Shown one piece after another: positions 1 to 7,640 of a stretch of 39,787 bases of DNA (position 1 is its first letter; every line of letters starts with the position of its first letter). Location of the stretch: the NCBI GenBank assembly GCA_020847975.1, contig JADLBD010000075.1:1-39787 (forward strand), in the 5' to 3' direction. The DNA comes from Bryobacterales bacterium (lineage in GTDB: Bacteria; Acidobacteriota; Terriglobia; Bryobacterales; Bryobacteraceae). The position numbers were made by a program, and so were the translations under genes. The notes beneath the pieces were generated by a model. That model did not search any database, was not told the origin of the DNA, and saw only the letters and a program-made list of their open reading frames with translations.

Positions 1-29
1 CAGGGCATGGGCATAGTCCTTTCTGACAC

Positions 30-35
30 TATACT
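30..35 (+). promoter_or_regulatory. Candidate -10 box for alaS
   Basis: TATACT matches the sigma-70 -10 consensus at five of six positions. It would start transcription near position 42 and leave a leader of about 36 nt before the GTG start of alaS. No convincing -35 box lies 16-18 nt upstream, and only 29 bases of upstream sequence are in the window, so this rests on one hexamer. Confidence 0.35.
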
Positions 36-77
36 GCGGAAGATCGGCGGTTGGGGCCGGTATGGGAAAATAGCGTT

Positions 78-2717
78 GTGACCGGTCACGAAATCAGACA
101 AAAGTTTCTCGACTACTTTGCCGCCCGCGGACACCGCGTGGTCCGCAGTTCCTCGCTGGTTCCCGCCAACGATCCTACCCTTCTGTTCACCAACGCGGGG
201 ATGAATCAATTCAAGGATATTTTCACGGGTCTCGAAAAACGCGATTACAACCGCGCCGTGAGTTCGCAGAAGTGCGTGCGGGCGGGCGGCAAGCACAATG
301 ATCTCGAGAACGTCGGCTACACCCGCCGCCACCATACCTTCTTCGAGATGCTGGGAAATTTTTCCTTTGGCGACTACTTCAAGGCCGAGGCGATCGATTT
401 CGCCTGGGAATTGATTACGAAGGATTACGGGCTGCCGGAAGACCGTCTGTATGTGACGGTTTTCCGCGAGGACGATGAAGCCGAGGAGCTGTGGCAGAAG
501 GTTGCCGGCGTGCCGAAGGACCGCATCTTTCGAATGGACGAGAAGGACAACTTCTGGCAGATGGGGGAGACGGGGCCTTGCGGGCCATGCTCGGAGATCC
601 ACTATGACCTCGGGCCGGGCGCTGCCGAACCGGGTCGCGAGCACGAACAGTTTCCGCTCGACGGCGGCGGCCGTTTTGTCGAGATCTGGAACCTCGTCTT
701 CATGCAGTTTGACCGGTCCACCGACGGGACACTCACGCCGCTGCCGCGCCCTTCAATAGACACCGGCCTCGGATTGGAGCGGCTGGCCGCGATCCTGCAA
801 GGAAAGCTTTCGAACTTCGAGTGCGACCTGCTGCTGCCGGTGGTGGAGAAGGGCGCCGAATTGTTTGGGAAGAACTACGGGGACGATCCGCGGGTGGATG
901 TCTCGCTGCGTATCGCGGCGGACCATGCGCGAGCGACGGCATTTCTCATTCACGACGGCGTATTGCCATCGAATGAGGGCCGCGGTTATGTGCTGCGCAA
1001 GATCATGCGCCGCGCGATGCGGAACGCGCGCATGGTGGGCGTGGAGGAGCCGTTCCTCTACAAGCTGACGGGATTCGTAGCCGATCTGATGAGGCCCGCC
1101 TATCCGGAGTTGCTCGAGACGGCGCAGCGGGTGGCGCGCGTCGTCAAGGACGAGGAACACCGCTACGCCACGACGTTCACCGTGGCGGAGAAGGTTTTCC
1201 AGGAAGAGGCGAAGGCGGCCACCAGCGGAGTGCTTTCCGGTCCGGCGGCGTTCAAGCTCTACGACACGTTCGGCCTGGCTTTGGACGAAATGCAGGAGAT
1301 GGCGCGGGAGCGCGGCATTGCGGTGGATCTGGATGGGTTCGAACACGCGATGGAGCAGCAGCGGCAGCGGGCCCGCGCCAGTTGGAAGGGCGCCGCGAAG
1401 GCGCAGGTTGCTCCGGCCTATCAAACCTTGCGCGAGCGGGGCAGGACGCAGTTTCTGGGATATGAAACCCTCACCAGCACGGGCAGCGTGGTGATTGGGC
1501 TGCTGAACGAAGACAAGCAACTGGTGGTGCGGCTCGAGCCCGGACAGAAGGGGGAACTGGTTCTGGACCGGACGCCGTTCTATGCGGAAGCAGGCGGACA
1601 GGTGGGGGACGGCGGCGGGCTTTATCGCGCCGGGGACAAGGCTGCGGAGGTCGATTCCACCTATCCGGCGGTTCCGGGGCTTTCGGTTCACAGGATTCAG
1701 GCTGTGGCGGCGATCGCGGTGGGGGACAAACTGGATGCGCGCGTGGAAGCCGCGCCGCGCGGGTCCACGATGCGGAATCATACGGCCACCCATCTGCTTC
1801 ATGCGGCGCTGCGCACGGTGCTGGGCAAGCATGTGAAACAGGCCGGAAGCGTAGTCGAGCCTTCGCGCCTGCGCTTCGATTTCACGCACTACACGGCGAT
1901 GGACCCGGACGAGATCGCGGAAGTGGAGCGTTTGGCAAACGAGGAAATCCTCGAGAACATTCCGGTCGAGACCAGCGTGATGGAACTGGAAGAGGCGCTC
2001 AAGACCGGCGCGATGGCCTTGTTCGGCGAGAAATATGGCGACAGCGTGCGCGTGGTGCGCGTGGGCGACTTCAGCCGCGAACTCTGCGGCGGCACGCACG
2101 TCCACCGCACCGGCGACATCGGCTTGTGCAAGATTGTGCAGGAGGGCAGCATTTCAGCCGGCGTGCGCCGCATCGAGGCGATCACGGGCGAGGCCGCCCT
2201 CGAGCGGTTCCGCGCCGCTTCCGATACGCTGGCCCGGGTGGCCCACTCTCTGCGCTCCCCGGAGGGGGAGGTTCTGGACCATGTGGAGCGAATGGCGGCC
2301 CACCAGAAGCTGCTCGAGAAGGAGATCGAGCAACTGAAGGCGAAGCTGGCGCAATCGCATGCCGGCTCGCTCGAGGCGCAGGCGCGGGTAGTGAAGGGTG
2401 TCAAGGTGCTGGCCGGGCGGCTCGATGGGTTCGACCGGCAGCAACTGCGGGCTCTGGCCGATACGCTGCGCAACAAGTGGCGTACGGGGGTGGTGGTGCT
2501 GGCGAGTTCCGAGGACGGGACCGTGGCACTGGTTTCGGCGGTGACGAAGGACCTCACCAACAAGGTGCATGCGGGCAAGATCGTGAGCGCGCTGTCGCAG
2601 TCGATCGGGGGGAAGGGCGGCGGCCGCCCGGATATGGCCGAAGGCGGCGGCAAGGACGTCAACGCATTGCCGAAAGCGCTGGAGACGGTTTATCAGAACG
2701 TGGAGTCGATGCTCTGA
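78..2717 (+). CDS. alaS: Alanine--tRNA ligase
   Basis: Charges tRNA-Ala with alanine in the cytoplasm and hydrolyses mischarged Ser/Gly-tRNA-Ala. The 879-residue product has the normal full length. The class II catalytic core comes first, with TNAGMNQF at residues 38-45. The editing domain carries the zinc-binding HTATH at 568-572 and CGGTH at 670-674. The C-terminal C-Ala domain ends in a glycine-rich GGGRPDMAEGGG segment. I chose the GTG at 78 because the encoded TGHEIRQKF aligns with the usual AlaRS N-terminus; an in-frame TTG at 51 would add nine residues with no family support. A weak GGGA lies about 10 nt upstream of the GTG. The stop overlaps the ypdA start by one base (TGATG), which implies translational coupling. 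Confidence 0.97.
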   Translation: MTGHEIRQKFLDYFAARGHRVVRSSSLVPANDPTLLFTNAGMNQFKDIFTGLEKRDYNRAVSSQKCVRAGGKHNDLENVGYTRRHHTFFEMLGNFSFGDYFKAEAIDFAWELITKDYGLPEDRLYVTVFREDDEAEELWQKVAGVPKDRIFRMDEKDNFWQMGETGPCGPCSEIHYDLGPGAAEPGREHEQFPLDGGGRFVEIWNLVFMQFDRSTDGTLTPLPRPSIDTGLGLERLAAILQGKLSNFECDLLLPVVEKGAELFGKNYGDDPRVDVSLRIAADHARATAFLIHDGVLPSNEGRGYVLRKIMRRAMRNARMVGVEEPFLYKLTGFVADLMRPAYPELLETAQRVARVVKDEEHRYATTFTVAEKVFQEEAKAATSGVLSGPAAFKLYDTFGLALDEMQEMARERGIAVDLDGFEHAMEQQRQRARASWKGAAKAQVAPAYQTLRERGRTQFLGYETLTSTGSVVIGLLNEDKQLVVRLEPGQKGELVLDRTPFYAEAGGQVGDGGGLYRAGDKAAEVDSTYPAVPGLSVHRIQAVAAIAVGDKLDARVEAAPRGSTMRNHTATHLLHAALRTVLGKHVKQAGSVVEPSRLRFDFTHYTAMDPDEIAEVERLANEEILENIPVETSVMELEEALKTGAMALFGEKYGDSVRVVRVGDFSRELCGGTHVHRTGDIGLCKIVQEGSISAGVRRIEAITGEAALERFRAASDTLARVAHSLRSPEGEVLDHVERMAAHQKLLEKEIEQLKAKLAQSHAGSLEAQARVVKGVKVLAGRLDGFDRQQLRALADTLRNKWRTGVVVLASSEDGTVALVSAVTKDLTNKVHAGKIVSALSQSIGGKGGGRPDMAEGGGKDVNALPKALETVYQNVESML

Positions 2718-3691
2718 TGCGCGACGTCGTGGTGGTGGGAGCCGGGCCCACGGGGTTGGCCTGCGGCATTGAATTAAAGAAGCGCGGGCTCGACGCTCTC
2801 TTGATCGACAAGGGGTGTGTGGTGAATTCGCTTTACCACTACCCCACCAACATGGTGTTTTTCACCACGCCGGAACTGCTCGAGATCGGGGGCATTCCGA
2901 TGACCTCGCTCAACGAAAAGCCGAACCGCATTGAAGCGCTGAAGTATTACAGGAGGGTGGCGGATCATTTCGCGCTCGACATTCACCAGTATGAGAAGGT
3001 GCTGCGGATTGGAGGCGATGACGGCGCCTTTACGGTGCACACGACGGACCGCCTGGGATGCCCGCGGCAGTACGAATGCCGCAAGGTGATTCTGGCGACG
3101 GGGTATTACGACATCCCGAACAAGCTGGACGTACCGGGCGCGGACCTGGACAAAGTGATCCACTACTACAAGGAGCCGCACCCGTTTTACGGACTGGATG
3201 TGGCTGTCATCGGAGGGAAGAATTCCGCCGCTATTGCCGCGCTCGAACTTTTTTGGACGGGCGCGCGCGTGACGCTGATCCACCGCCGCGAACGGCTATC
3301 GGACAACATCAAGTATTGGATCAGGCCCAATATCGAAAACCGGCTCAAGAGCGGAGAGATCAAAGGATATCTGAACAGCAGCGTGACGCGGATTTTGCCG
3401 GATTCGCTGGTGATCGGCACACCGGACGGGGAGGTCACCATCAGGAACGATTTCGTGCTGGCGATGGTGGGCTACCGGCCGGATTTCAAATTCATGTCCC
3501 AGCATGGAATTGAGCTTGACCCGGCGACAATGAAACCGCGCACGAACCCGGAGACGCTGGAGAGCGACCGCAAGGGAATCTATCTGGCGGGAGTGGTGGT
3601 GGCGGGGGTGCACACGAACGAGATATTCATTGAGAACGGACGGTTCCATGGGGTGACGATCGCGGAGGCGATTGGGCGGGCGATTGGGTGA
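2717..3691 (+). CDS. ypdA: YpdA-family FAD/NADPH bacillithiol-disulfide reductase
   Basis: The 324-residue product has the standard YpdA length. An N-terminal FAD-binding GAGPTG lies at residues 8-13, followed by a CVVNSLYHYPTNMVFF stretch typical of YpdA. A second, NADPH-binding glycine motif reads GGKNSA at 166-171, the YpdA signature. The protein has no CxxC dithiol, which separates it from thioredoxin reductases. In Firmicutes, YpdA reduces bacillithiol disulfide using NADPH. Its presence here suggests bacillithiol as the low-molecular-weight thiol, known from some Acidobacteria; this is inference because no bsh gene is in the window. The ATG overlaps the alaS stop, so both are probably read from one transcript. 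A role as a different flavin oxidoreductase remains possible. Confidence 0.85.
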   Translation: MRDVVVVGAGPTGLACGIELKKRGLDALLIDKGCVVNSLYHYPTNMVFFTTPELLEIGGIPMTSLNEKPNRIEALKYYRRVADHFALDIHQYEKVLRIGGDDGAFTVHTTDRLGCPRQYECRKVILATGYYDIPNKLDVPGADLDKVIHYYKEPHPFYGLDVAVIGGKNSAAIAALELFWTGARVTLIHRRERLSDNIKYWIRPNIENRLKSGEIKGYLNSSVTRILPDSLVIGTPDGEVTIRNDFVLAMVGYRPDFKFMSQHGIELDPATMKPRTNPETLESDRKGIYLAGVVVAGVHTNEIFIENGRFHGVTIAEAIGRAIG

Positions 3692-3708
3692 GGGGGTAAC
3701 TGCTGGTC

Positions 3709-3981
3709 ATGAAGATTACCGTTGAGATTTCAGACGAACTCTTCCGCCGGGCGAACAAGCATTGCGCCGAGCGGGGCATTTCTTTTCGCGAACTGGTTGA
3801 GCGAGGATTGCGGCTGGAACTTGACCGGCCGAAGACTACCGGATGCTTTCGCCTGAAACCCTTTGGGTTCGCCGGTGAGGGCCAGCAACAGCGGGATTGG
3901 GCTGCACTTCGAGAGTTGATCTATCAGGAACGGGGAGGAGCGCCCGACTCCGGTGATCGCACAGGTGGCAGCCCCGGATAA
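3709..3981 (+). CDS. Orphan VapB-type antitoxin (ribbon-helix-helix)
   Basis: The 90-residue protein starts with a ribbon-helix-helix type segment (MKITVEISDELFRRANK) and continues with RGISFRELVERGLRLEL and the conserved C-terminal toxin-binding patch FRLKPFGFAGEG...LRELIYQERGG. This matches VapB antitoxins that neutralise PIN-domain VapC RNases. No PIN-domain gene follows: 15 nt after the stop the next gene runs in the opposite direction. The tail after ERGG (APDSGDRTGGSPG) looks like read-through past the point where family members usually stop. A purine-rich GAGGGGG lies about 12 nt upstream of the ATG. It probably lost its toxin, or it acts with one encoded elsewhere. Confidence 0.7.
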   Translation: MKITVEISDELFRRANKHCAERGISFRELVERGLRLELDRPKTTGCFRLKPFGFAGEGQQQRDWAALRELIYQERGGAPDSGDRTGGSPG

Positions 3982-3995
3982 AGGCGGACGCCGAT

Positions 3996-4232
3996 CTACA
4001 GCAGACTGATCAGCGATTCCGAGGATATCCCGCGCATTCGGGCAACCTCAGCCAAAATGCCATGAAGTGTTCCGGGTTTCAGCGGACTATGCCATGGAAT
4101 CGTAACCATGTGGGGCGGAGGCCCGGAATGCCGCAAGCGGACGTGACTACCTCGTTGCCGCACGGTTTCATAGCCGAGCGATTCCAGGGCTCTCACGAGC
4201 CGCCCGGCAGTAATGCCCCGCGGCAACTTCAT
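3996..4232 (-). CDS. hicA: HicA-type mRNA interferase toxin
   Basis: This 78-residue protein has the HicA double-stranded-RNA-binding-like fold signature: RLVRALESLGYETVRQRGSHVRLRH, followed by HMVTIPWHSPLKPGTLHGILAEV. The His in GSH is the expected catalytic residue of HicA ribonucleases, which cleave mRNA when not bound by HicB. Its ATG overlaps the hicB stop by 4 nt (ATGA), so toxin translation is coupled to antitoxin translation. The gene ends 14 nt from the convergent VapB-type gene. The toxin looks intact, with no missing conserved residue. Confidence 0.85.
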   Translation of the reverse strand: MKLPRGITAGRLVRALESLGYETVRQRGSHVRLRHSGPPPHMVTIPWHSPLKPGTLHGILAEVARMRGISSESLISLL

Positions 4233-4444
4233 GCTGCTTCGACGGGGATCAACTCGTCTCTCACGTAGTGAAGTTGGATTAGCAGCGGACGCTCTTCGCC
4301 ATCGTCGAAATGCAGGGCCGTCGCCTCGCGTACGTTGGCTCGCAATTCCTCCCAGGTCTCGGCTTGGGTGAAAATGGCATAGCCGAGTGCTCGCGCGTAG
4401 AACCCGCCTTCCTCAGCGTCGCGGACCTCGAAGATGACTTCCAT
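4229..4444 (-). CDS. hicB: HicB-family antitoxin, short form without DNA-binding domain
   Basis: The 71-residue protein matches the short HicB-like family: EGGFYARALGYAIFTQAETWEELRANVREATALHFDDGE is the degenerate RNase H-like fold that binds and blocks HicA. It ends shortly after this fold, so it lacks the C-terminal helix-turn-helix or ribbon-helix-helix domain that longer HicB proteins use for autoregulation. The order is antitoxin first, the reverse of the E. coli hicA-hicB operon. The start ATG at 4444 fits the family N-terminus. Confidence 0.82.
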   Translation of the reverse strand: MEVIFEVRDAEEGGFYARALGYAIFTQAETWEELRANVREATALHFDDGEERPLLIQLHYVRDELIPVEAA

Positions 4445-4457
4445 GGCCAGTTCCCAT

Positions 4458-4470
4458 TTTCCCTCGGAAA
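4458..4470. promoter_or_regulatory. Inverted repeat upstream of hicB
   Basis: TTTCC-CTC-GGAAA is a perfect 5+5 inverted repeat with a 3-nt centre, 13 nt upstream of the hicB ATG. Its place fits an operator or part of the hicBA promoter. The short HicB has no visible DNA-binding domain, so the binding factor is unknown, and the repeat is short enough to be chance. Confidence 0.25.
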
Positions 4471-4512
4471 CCGGGCTCTACTCAAGCTTCACAAGCCGCC
4501 TCGCCGGAGCAT

Positions 4513-5331
4513 CTAACCAAAGCGCTCGCGCAACTCTTCCAGCACCCAATTTTCGACACGCTGTCCGCCCAACCGTACACGCGGCTTGATGGGGCCGTGG
4601 AAGTCAGAGCCGCCCGTCACCGCAAGGTCATGGCGCCTCGCCATTTCGAGGTAGCGTGAGGACTCCTCGCCGGAGTGATCGGAATGGAAGACCTCGAGCG
4701 CCCGCAGGCCCGCGTCCGCCAGGCGCCGGAGCACGTGCTCGTCGAATGCCGAGCCCAGGCGGATCGGATGGGCGAGCGAGGAGACGCCGCCTGCTTCATT
4801 CACGCGGGCAATCCCCTCCTCGAGGGACGGCGCTTCATGCGGCACGTAGGCCAGTCCCTCCTCCCCGATATAGCGCTCAAAAGCCTCCTCGTAGGTATCC
4901 ACATAGCCCTTGTCGATGAGGACCCGGGCGAAATGGGGGCGGCCGGTCATGCTGCGCCCAAGGGCCTCGACTTCTTCCAATTCAACACCGGCCCCAAGTG
5001 CTTGCAAGCGCCGAACCAGCCGCCGGTTGCGGTCCCGGCGCTGCTCATGGCGGTGTTCGAGCCATTGGCGGAAGGCATCGCCCGGCTCGCCCCGCAGGAA
5101 ATAGCCGAGCAGGTGGACTGGGCGCCCGTGGAGCGCGCATGTCACCTCGATGCCACAGATGACCTCGGTCTTTTGCGGCGTCTCCAGACTTCGCATGGCG
5201 TCGCAGCCCGCCAGCGTGTCGTGGTCGGTCACCGCAACGGCGTCCAGGCCTTCGCGCCGCGCCAACTCCAGGAGTTCCCGCGGCGAGCAGGCGCCATCGG
5301 AATAGTGCGTGTGGGCGTGGAGATCGATCAT
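4513..5331 (-). CDS. PHP-domain phosphoesterase (RNase AM/TrpH-like)
   Basis: The 272-residue protein has the metal-binding motifs of the polymerase-and-histidinol-phosphatase superfamily in order: HAHTHYSDG at the N-terminus, VTDHDT near residues 33-38, GIEVT, SLAHPIRLG and the C-terminal GSDFHG. The layout and length match YciV/TrpH proteins, which hydrolyse 3',5'-nucleoside bisphosphates and trim RNA 5' ends (RNase AM) in the cytoplasm with a trinuclear metal site. The ATG overlaps the stop of the upstream secreted-protein gene by 4 nt, so they share a transcript. The exact substrate cannot be told from sequence. Confidence 0.85.
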   Translation of the reverse strand: MIDLHAHTHYSDGACSPRELLELARREGLDAVAVTDHDTLAGCDAMRSLETPQKTEVICGIEVTCALHGRPVHLLGYFLRGEPGDAFRQWLEHRHEQRRDRNRRLVRRLQALGAGVELEEVEALGRSMTGRPHFARVLIDKGYVDTYEEAFERYIGEEGLAYVPHEAPSLEEGIARVNEAGGVSSLAHPIRLGSAFDEHVLRRLADAGLRALEVFHSDHSGEESSRYLEMARRHDLAVTGGSDFHGPIKPRVRLGGQRVENWVLEELRERFG

Positions 5332-5942
5332 GGAGCCAGCGGCTCCGGCGGAAACTCGAAGACCTCACCCGCAGCCCTGACGGTTAGCTTTCCTCGCCCA
5401 AGCGCCTTGCCGTGGTTGGGATAGAACAGCGCGCCGTCGGTGCTCTGGCCGGGCATGAGTTTCACATCCACGAAGGCGATGGCCGATGCCGCGGCGGCGG
5501 CCTTCAGTTTCGCCGAGGTCAGCTCGGCAAAGGCCGCCTGGCGCCGCTGCTCATATCCGTTGGTGGAGGTGAGGCGGGTCAATCCGTAGAGGCCGATTTC
5601 GTAGGTGGCCACGAGTTTGATGACGTCGCTGCGCCCGGCCTTATCCACCAGTTCGTTCACTACCTTACGGGGATTGGCAGGACTCACCACGCCGGTCCCG
5701 TCGGCTTTGTCGAAGCGGAAATCATCGGTCTTGATGGTCCAGGGGATCCGGGACCCGTTCGAGACCGCCACCTGTAGGATGGAATACTCCCGGATCTGGT
5801 TGGGCAGGGGTGCGAACATAATGGTAACCCCATTGCGGGTCAACGTTTTATACCGCAACCCGCCGGATTCGAATTCGATTACCTGTCCCCAAACGAGGAC
5901 CGCGGAAGCGAAAACTCCGCACACCAGCCGAACAAGGCCCAT
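5328..5942 (-). CDS. Secreted protein of unknown function
   Basis: I do not recognise this 204-residue protein. Residues 1-19 form a signal peptide: short basic start, hydrophobic core, cleavage after VWG. The mature part begins QVIEFESGGLRYKTLTRNGV and looks like an extracytoplasmic beta-rich domain (ILQVAVSNGSRIPWTIKTDDF). An alanine-rich helix follows (KLKAAAAASAIAF), then a second beta segment (VKLMPGQSTDGALFYPN). The first part resembles accessory domains that describe effects on growth or host factors in Acidobacteria lipoproteins, but I cannot name a family. It is the first gene of a two-gene unit with the PHP phosphoesterase and is divergent from pckA. Confidence 0.7.
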   Translation of the reverse strand: MGLVRLVCGVFASAVLVWGQVIEFESGGLRYKTLTRNGVTIMFAPLPNQIREYSILQVAVSNGSRIPWTIKTDDFRFDKADGTGVVSPANPRKVVNELVDKAGRSDVIKLVATYEIGLYGLTRLTSTNGYEQRRQAAFAELTSAKLKAAAAASAIAFVDVKLMPGQSTDGALFYPNHGKALGRGKLTVRAAGEVFEFPPEPLAP

Positions 5943-5948
5943 AGCCTC

Positions 5949-5954
5949 ATTATG
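5949..5954 (-). promoter_or_regulatory. -10 box for the secreted-protein gene
   Basis: On the minus strand this reads CATAAT, one mismatch from TATAAT, with six bases (GAGGCT) between it and the ATG at 5942. Transcription would start at or very near the start codon, giving an almost leaderless mRNA. It lies next to the pckA -10 on the other strand. Confidence 0.35.
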
Positions 5955-5961
5955 CTATACT
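5953..5961 (+). promoter_or_regulatory. Extended -10 promoter of pckA
   Basis: TGCTATACT is an extended -10 element: TG, one base, then TATACT (five of six consensus). Predicted initiation near 5968 leaves a leader of about 18 nt before the pckA ATG at 5986. The -35 region (about 5933-5938) is poor, which is usual for extended -10 promoters. Confidence 0.5.
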
Positions 5962-5985
5962 GCCCTCGACTGCTTTCCCTTGCCC

Positions 5986-7584
5986 ATGCACAACGTAGGG
6001 AACCATCCGAGCCATTTCGGATTGCGCGAACACGGAATCCGGAATCTTGCGGCAGCGTACTGGAATCTATCGCCCGCCCAATTGATTGAGCAGGCGCTCA
6101 AGCACCAGGAAGGGATACTGGCTGCGAATGGAGCGCTATCCGTGCGAACGGGGCAGTTCACGGGACGGTCGCCGAAAGACAAATTCATAGTAAAGCAGGC
6201 GGAAACGGAATCGACGATCGATTGGGGACCGGTCAACCAACCGATGACCGAGGCGCACTTCGACCGCCTTCACTCCCATGTCCTGTCTTTTCTTCAGGGC
6301 AGGGACGTGTTCATCCAGGATTGTTTCGGCGGAGCGGATGAAAGCTACATGCTGCCCATTCGCGTCATTACGCGCCGCGCCTGGCATAGTCTGTTCGCGC
6401 GCCAGTTGTTCGTGCGCCCGGCGCCGGGCGCCACCGCAAGCCACATTCCGGAGTTTACGCTGCTCTTTGTCCCGGATTATCAAGCAGATCCGGAGATCGA
6501 CGGCTCGCAGTCGGAAACCTGCATTGCGATCAATTTCCGCAAGCGGGTGGTGATTATCGCCGGCACGGATTACGCCGGAGAGATGAAGAAGAGTGTTTTT
6601 ACCATCTTGAATTACATTCTTCCCGACCGCGGTGTTTTTCCCATGCACTGCTCGGCCAACGTGGGAGACAACGGGGACGTGGCTTTGTTCTTCGGACTCT
6701 CGGGGACCGGCAAGACGACGCTCTCGGCTGACCCGCAGCGGCGGTTGATCGGCGACGATGAGCACGGCTGGAGCGATCAGGGGGTGTTCAATTTCGAAGG
6801 CGGCTGCTATGCCAAGTGCATCCGGCTGTCGCGGGAAAAAGAGCCGCAGATCTGGACTGCCATCCGTTTCGGTTCGGTGCTGGAGAATGTGGTGGTGGAC
6901 GAGAACACGCGGATCTGCGATTTTGACGCTGAAACCATTACCGAGAACACACGCGTGGCCTACCCTGTCGATTTCATTGACAATGCCGTCATCCCCGGCG
7001 TTGGCGGGCGCCCGTCACAGATTCTCTTCCTGACCGCGGACGCTTTCGGGGTGCTGCCTCCCATCGCGCGCCTGACGCCTGAGCAGGCGATGTACCACTT
7101 TCTGAGCGGCTATACGGCGAAGGTGGCGGGGACCGAGCGGGGGCTGGGCAGTGAACCTCAGGCGACGTTCAGCGCCTGTTTCGGAGCGCCGTTTCTCCCG
7201 CGCCCTCCCATCACCTATGCGCAAATGCTGGGGGAGCGGCTGGCGCGGCACAAGGTCTCCTGCTGGCTGGTGAACACCGGTTGGGTGGGAGGCGCGTTCG
7301 GCACGGGGCGGCGGATGAGCCTGCCGTATACACGCGCCATGGTCACCGCCGTTGTCGACGGCAAGTTGAGCGATGTCCCGGTCGAGCCGCACCCTGTGTT
7401 TCAGACGATGGTCCCTAAGAGTTGCCCTGGGGTTCCGGCTGAGCTGTTGGACGCCCGGCAGCAGTGGAAGGACGCGCATGCCTACGACCGCACCGCGGCC
7501 GAATTGAGCGCCCGCTTTCGGAAGAATTTCGCGAAGTTCGGCGCGATGAGCCGGGAGATTCTGATGGCTGCTCCGGTGGGTTGA
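5986..7584 (+). CDS. pckA: Phosphoenolpyruvate carboxykinase (ATP)
   Basis: Converts oxaloacetate and ATP to phosphoenolpyruvate, ADP and CO2, the entry step of gluconeogenesis in the cytosol. The 532-residue product has the usual bacterial length. Early motifs include GQFTGRSPKDKF, which contributes to the oxaloacetate site. The P-loop kinase-1a motif GLSGTGKTT starts at residue 237 and is followed by the kinase-2 motif LIGDDEHGW. The ATG at 5986 is preferred because the family N-terminus begins near here; the open frame extends about 380 nt further upstream, but that extension lies opposite the secreted-protein gene and looks non-coding. No Shine-Dalgarno sequence is visible before the ATG. 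Confidence 0.96.
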   Translation: MHNVGNHPSHFGLREHGIRNLAAAYWNLSPAQLIEQALKHQEGILAANGALSVRTGQFTGRSPKDKFIVKQAETESTIDWGPVNQPMTEAHFDRLHSHVLSFLQGRDVFIQDCFGGADESYMLPIRVITRRAWHSLFARQLFVRPAPGATASHIPEFTLLFVPDYQADPEIDGSQSETCIAINFRKRVVIIAGTDYAGEMKKSVFTILNYILPDRGVFPMHCSANVGDNGDVALFFGLSGTGKTTLSADPQRRLIGDDEHGWSDQGVFNFEGGCYAKCIRLSREKEPQIWTAIRFGSVLENVVVDENTRICDFDAETITENTRVAYPVDFIDNAVIPGVGGRPSQILFLTADAFGVLPPIARLTPEQAMYHFLSGYTAKVAGTERGLGSEPQATFSACFGAPFLPRPPITYAQMLGERLARHKVSCWLVNTGWVGGAFGTGRRMSLPYTRAMVTAVVDGKLSDVPVEPHPVFQTMVPKSCPGVPAELLDARQQWKDAHAYDRTAAELSARFRKNFAKFGAMSREILMAAPVG

Positions 7585-7612
7585 TGTCCAGTTTCTGGTA
7601 TTGTCACCATTT

Positions 7613-7626
7613 GCACCAGCAGGTGC
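7613..7626 (+). promoter_or_regulatory. Hairpin or operator between pckA and the phosphotransferase
   Basis: GCACC-AGCA-GGTGC is a perfect 5-bp stem with a 4-nt loop in the 56-nt gap after pckA, 14 nt before the next ATG. There is no T-run after it, so it is not a standard terminator. It could be a weak attenuator or an operator at the head of the following operon. Confidence 0.25.
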
Positions 7627-7640
7627 GCTGTTAATCATTC

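Noticed and set aside
753..2105. 450-codon open frame on the minus strand opposite alaS
   Set aside because: It is antisense to a certain gene, has a composition rich in His/Arg/Gln typical of antisense frames in GC-rich DNA, and matches no family.
2126..2716. N-terminal extension of ypdA reaching back into alaS
   Set aside because: The extension is Gly/Ala/Arg-rich out-of-frame alaS sequence; the YpdA FAD motif begins eight residues after the ATG at 2717.
5605..5985. N-terminal extension of pckA
   Set aside because: It runs antisense to the secreted-protein gene, and PEPCK length and N-terminus fit the ATG at 5986.
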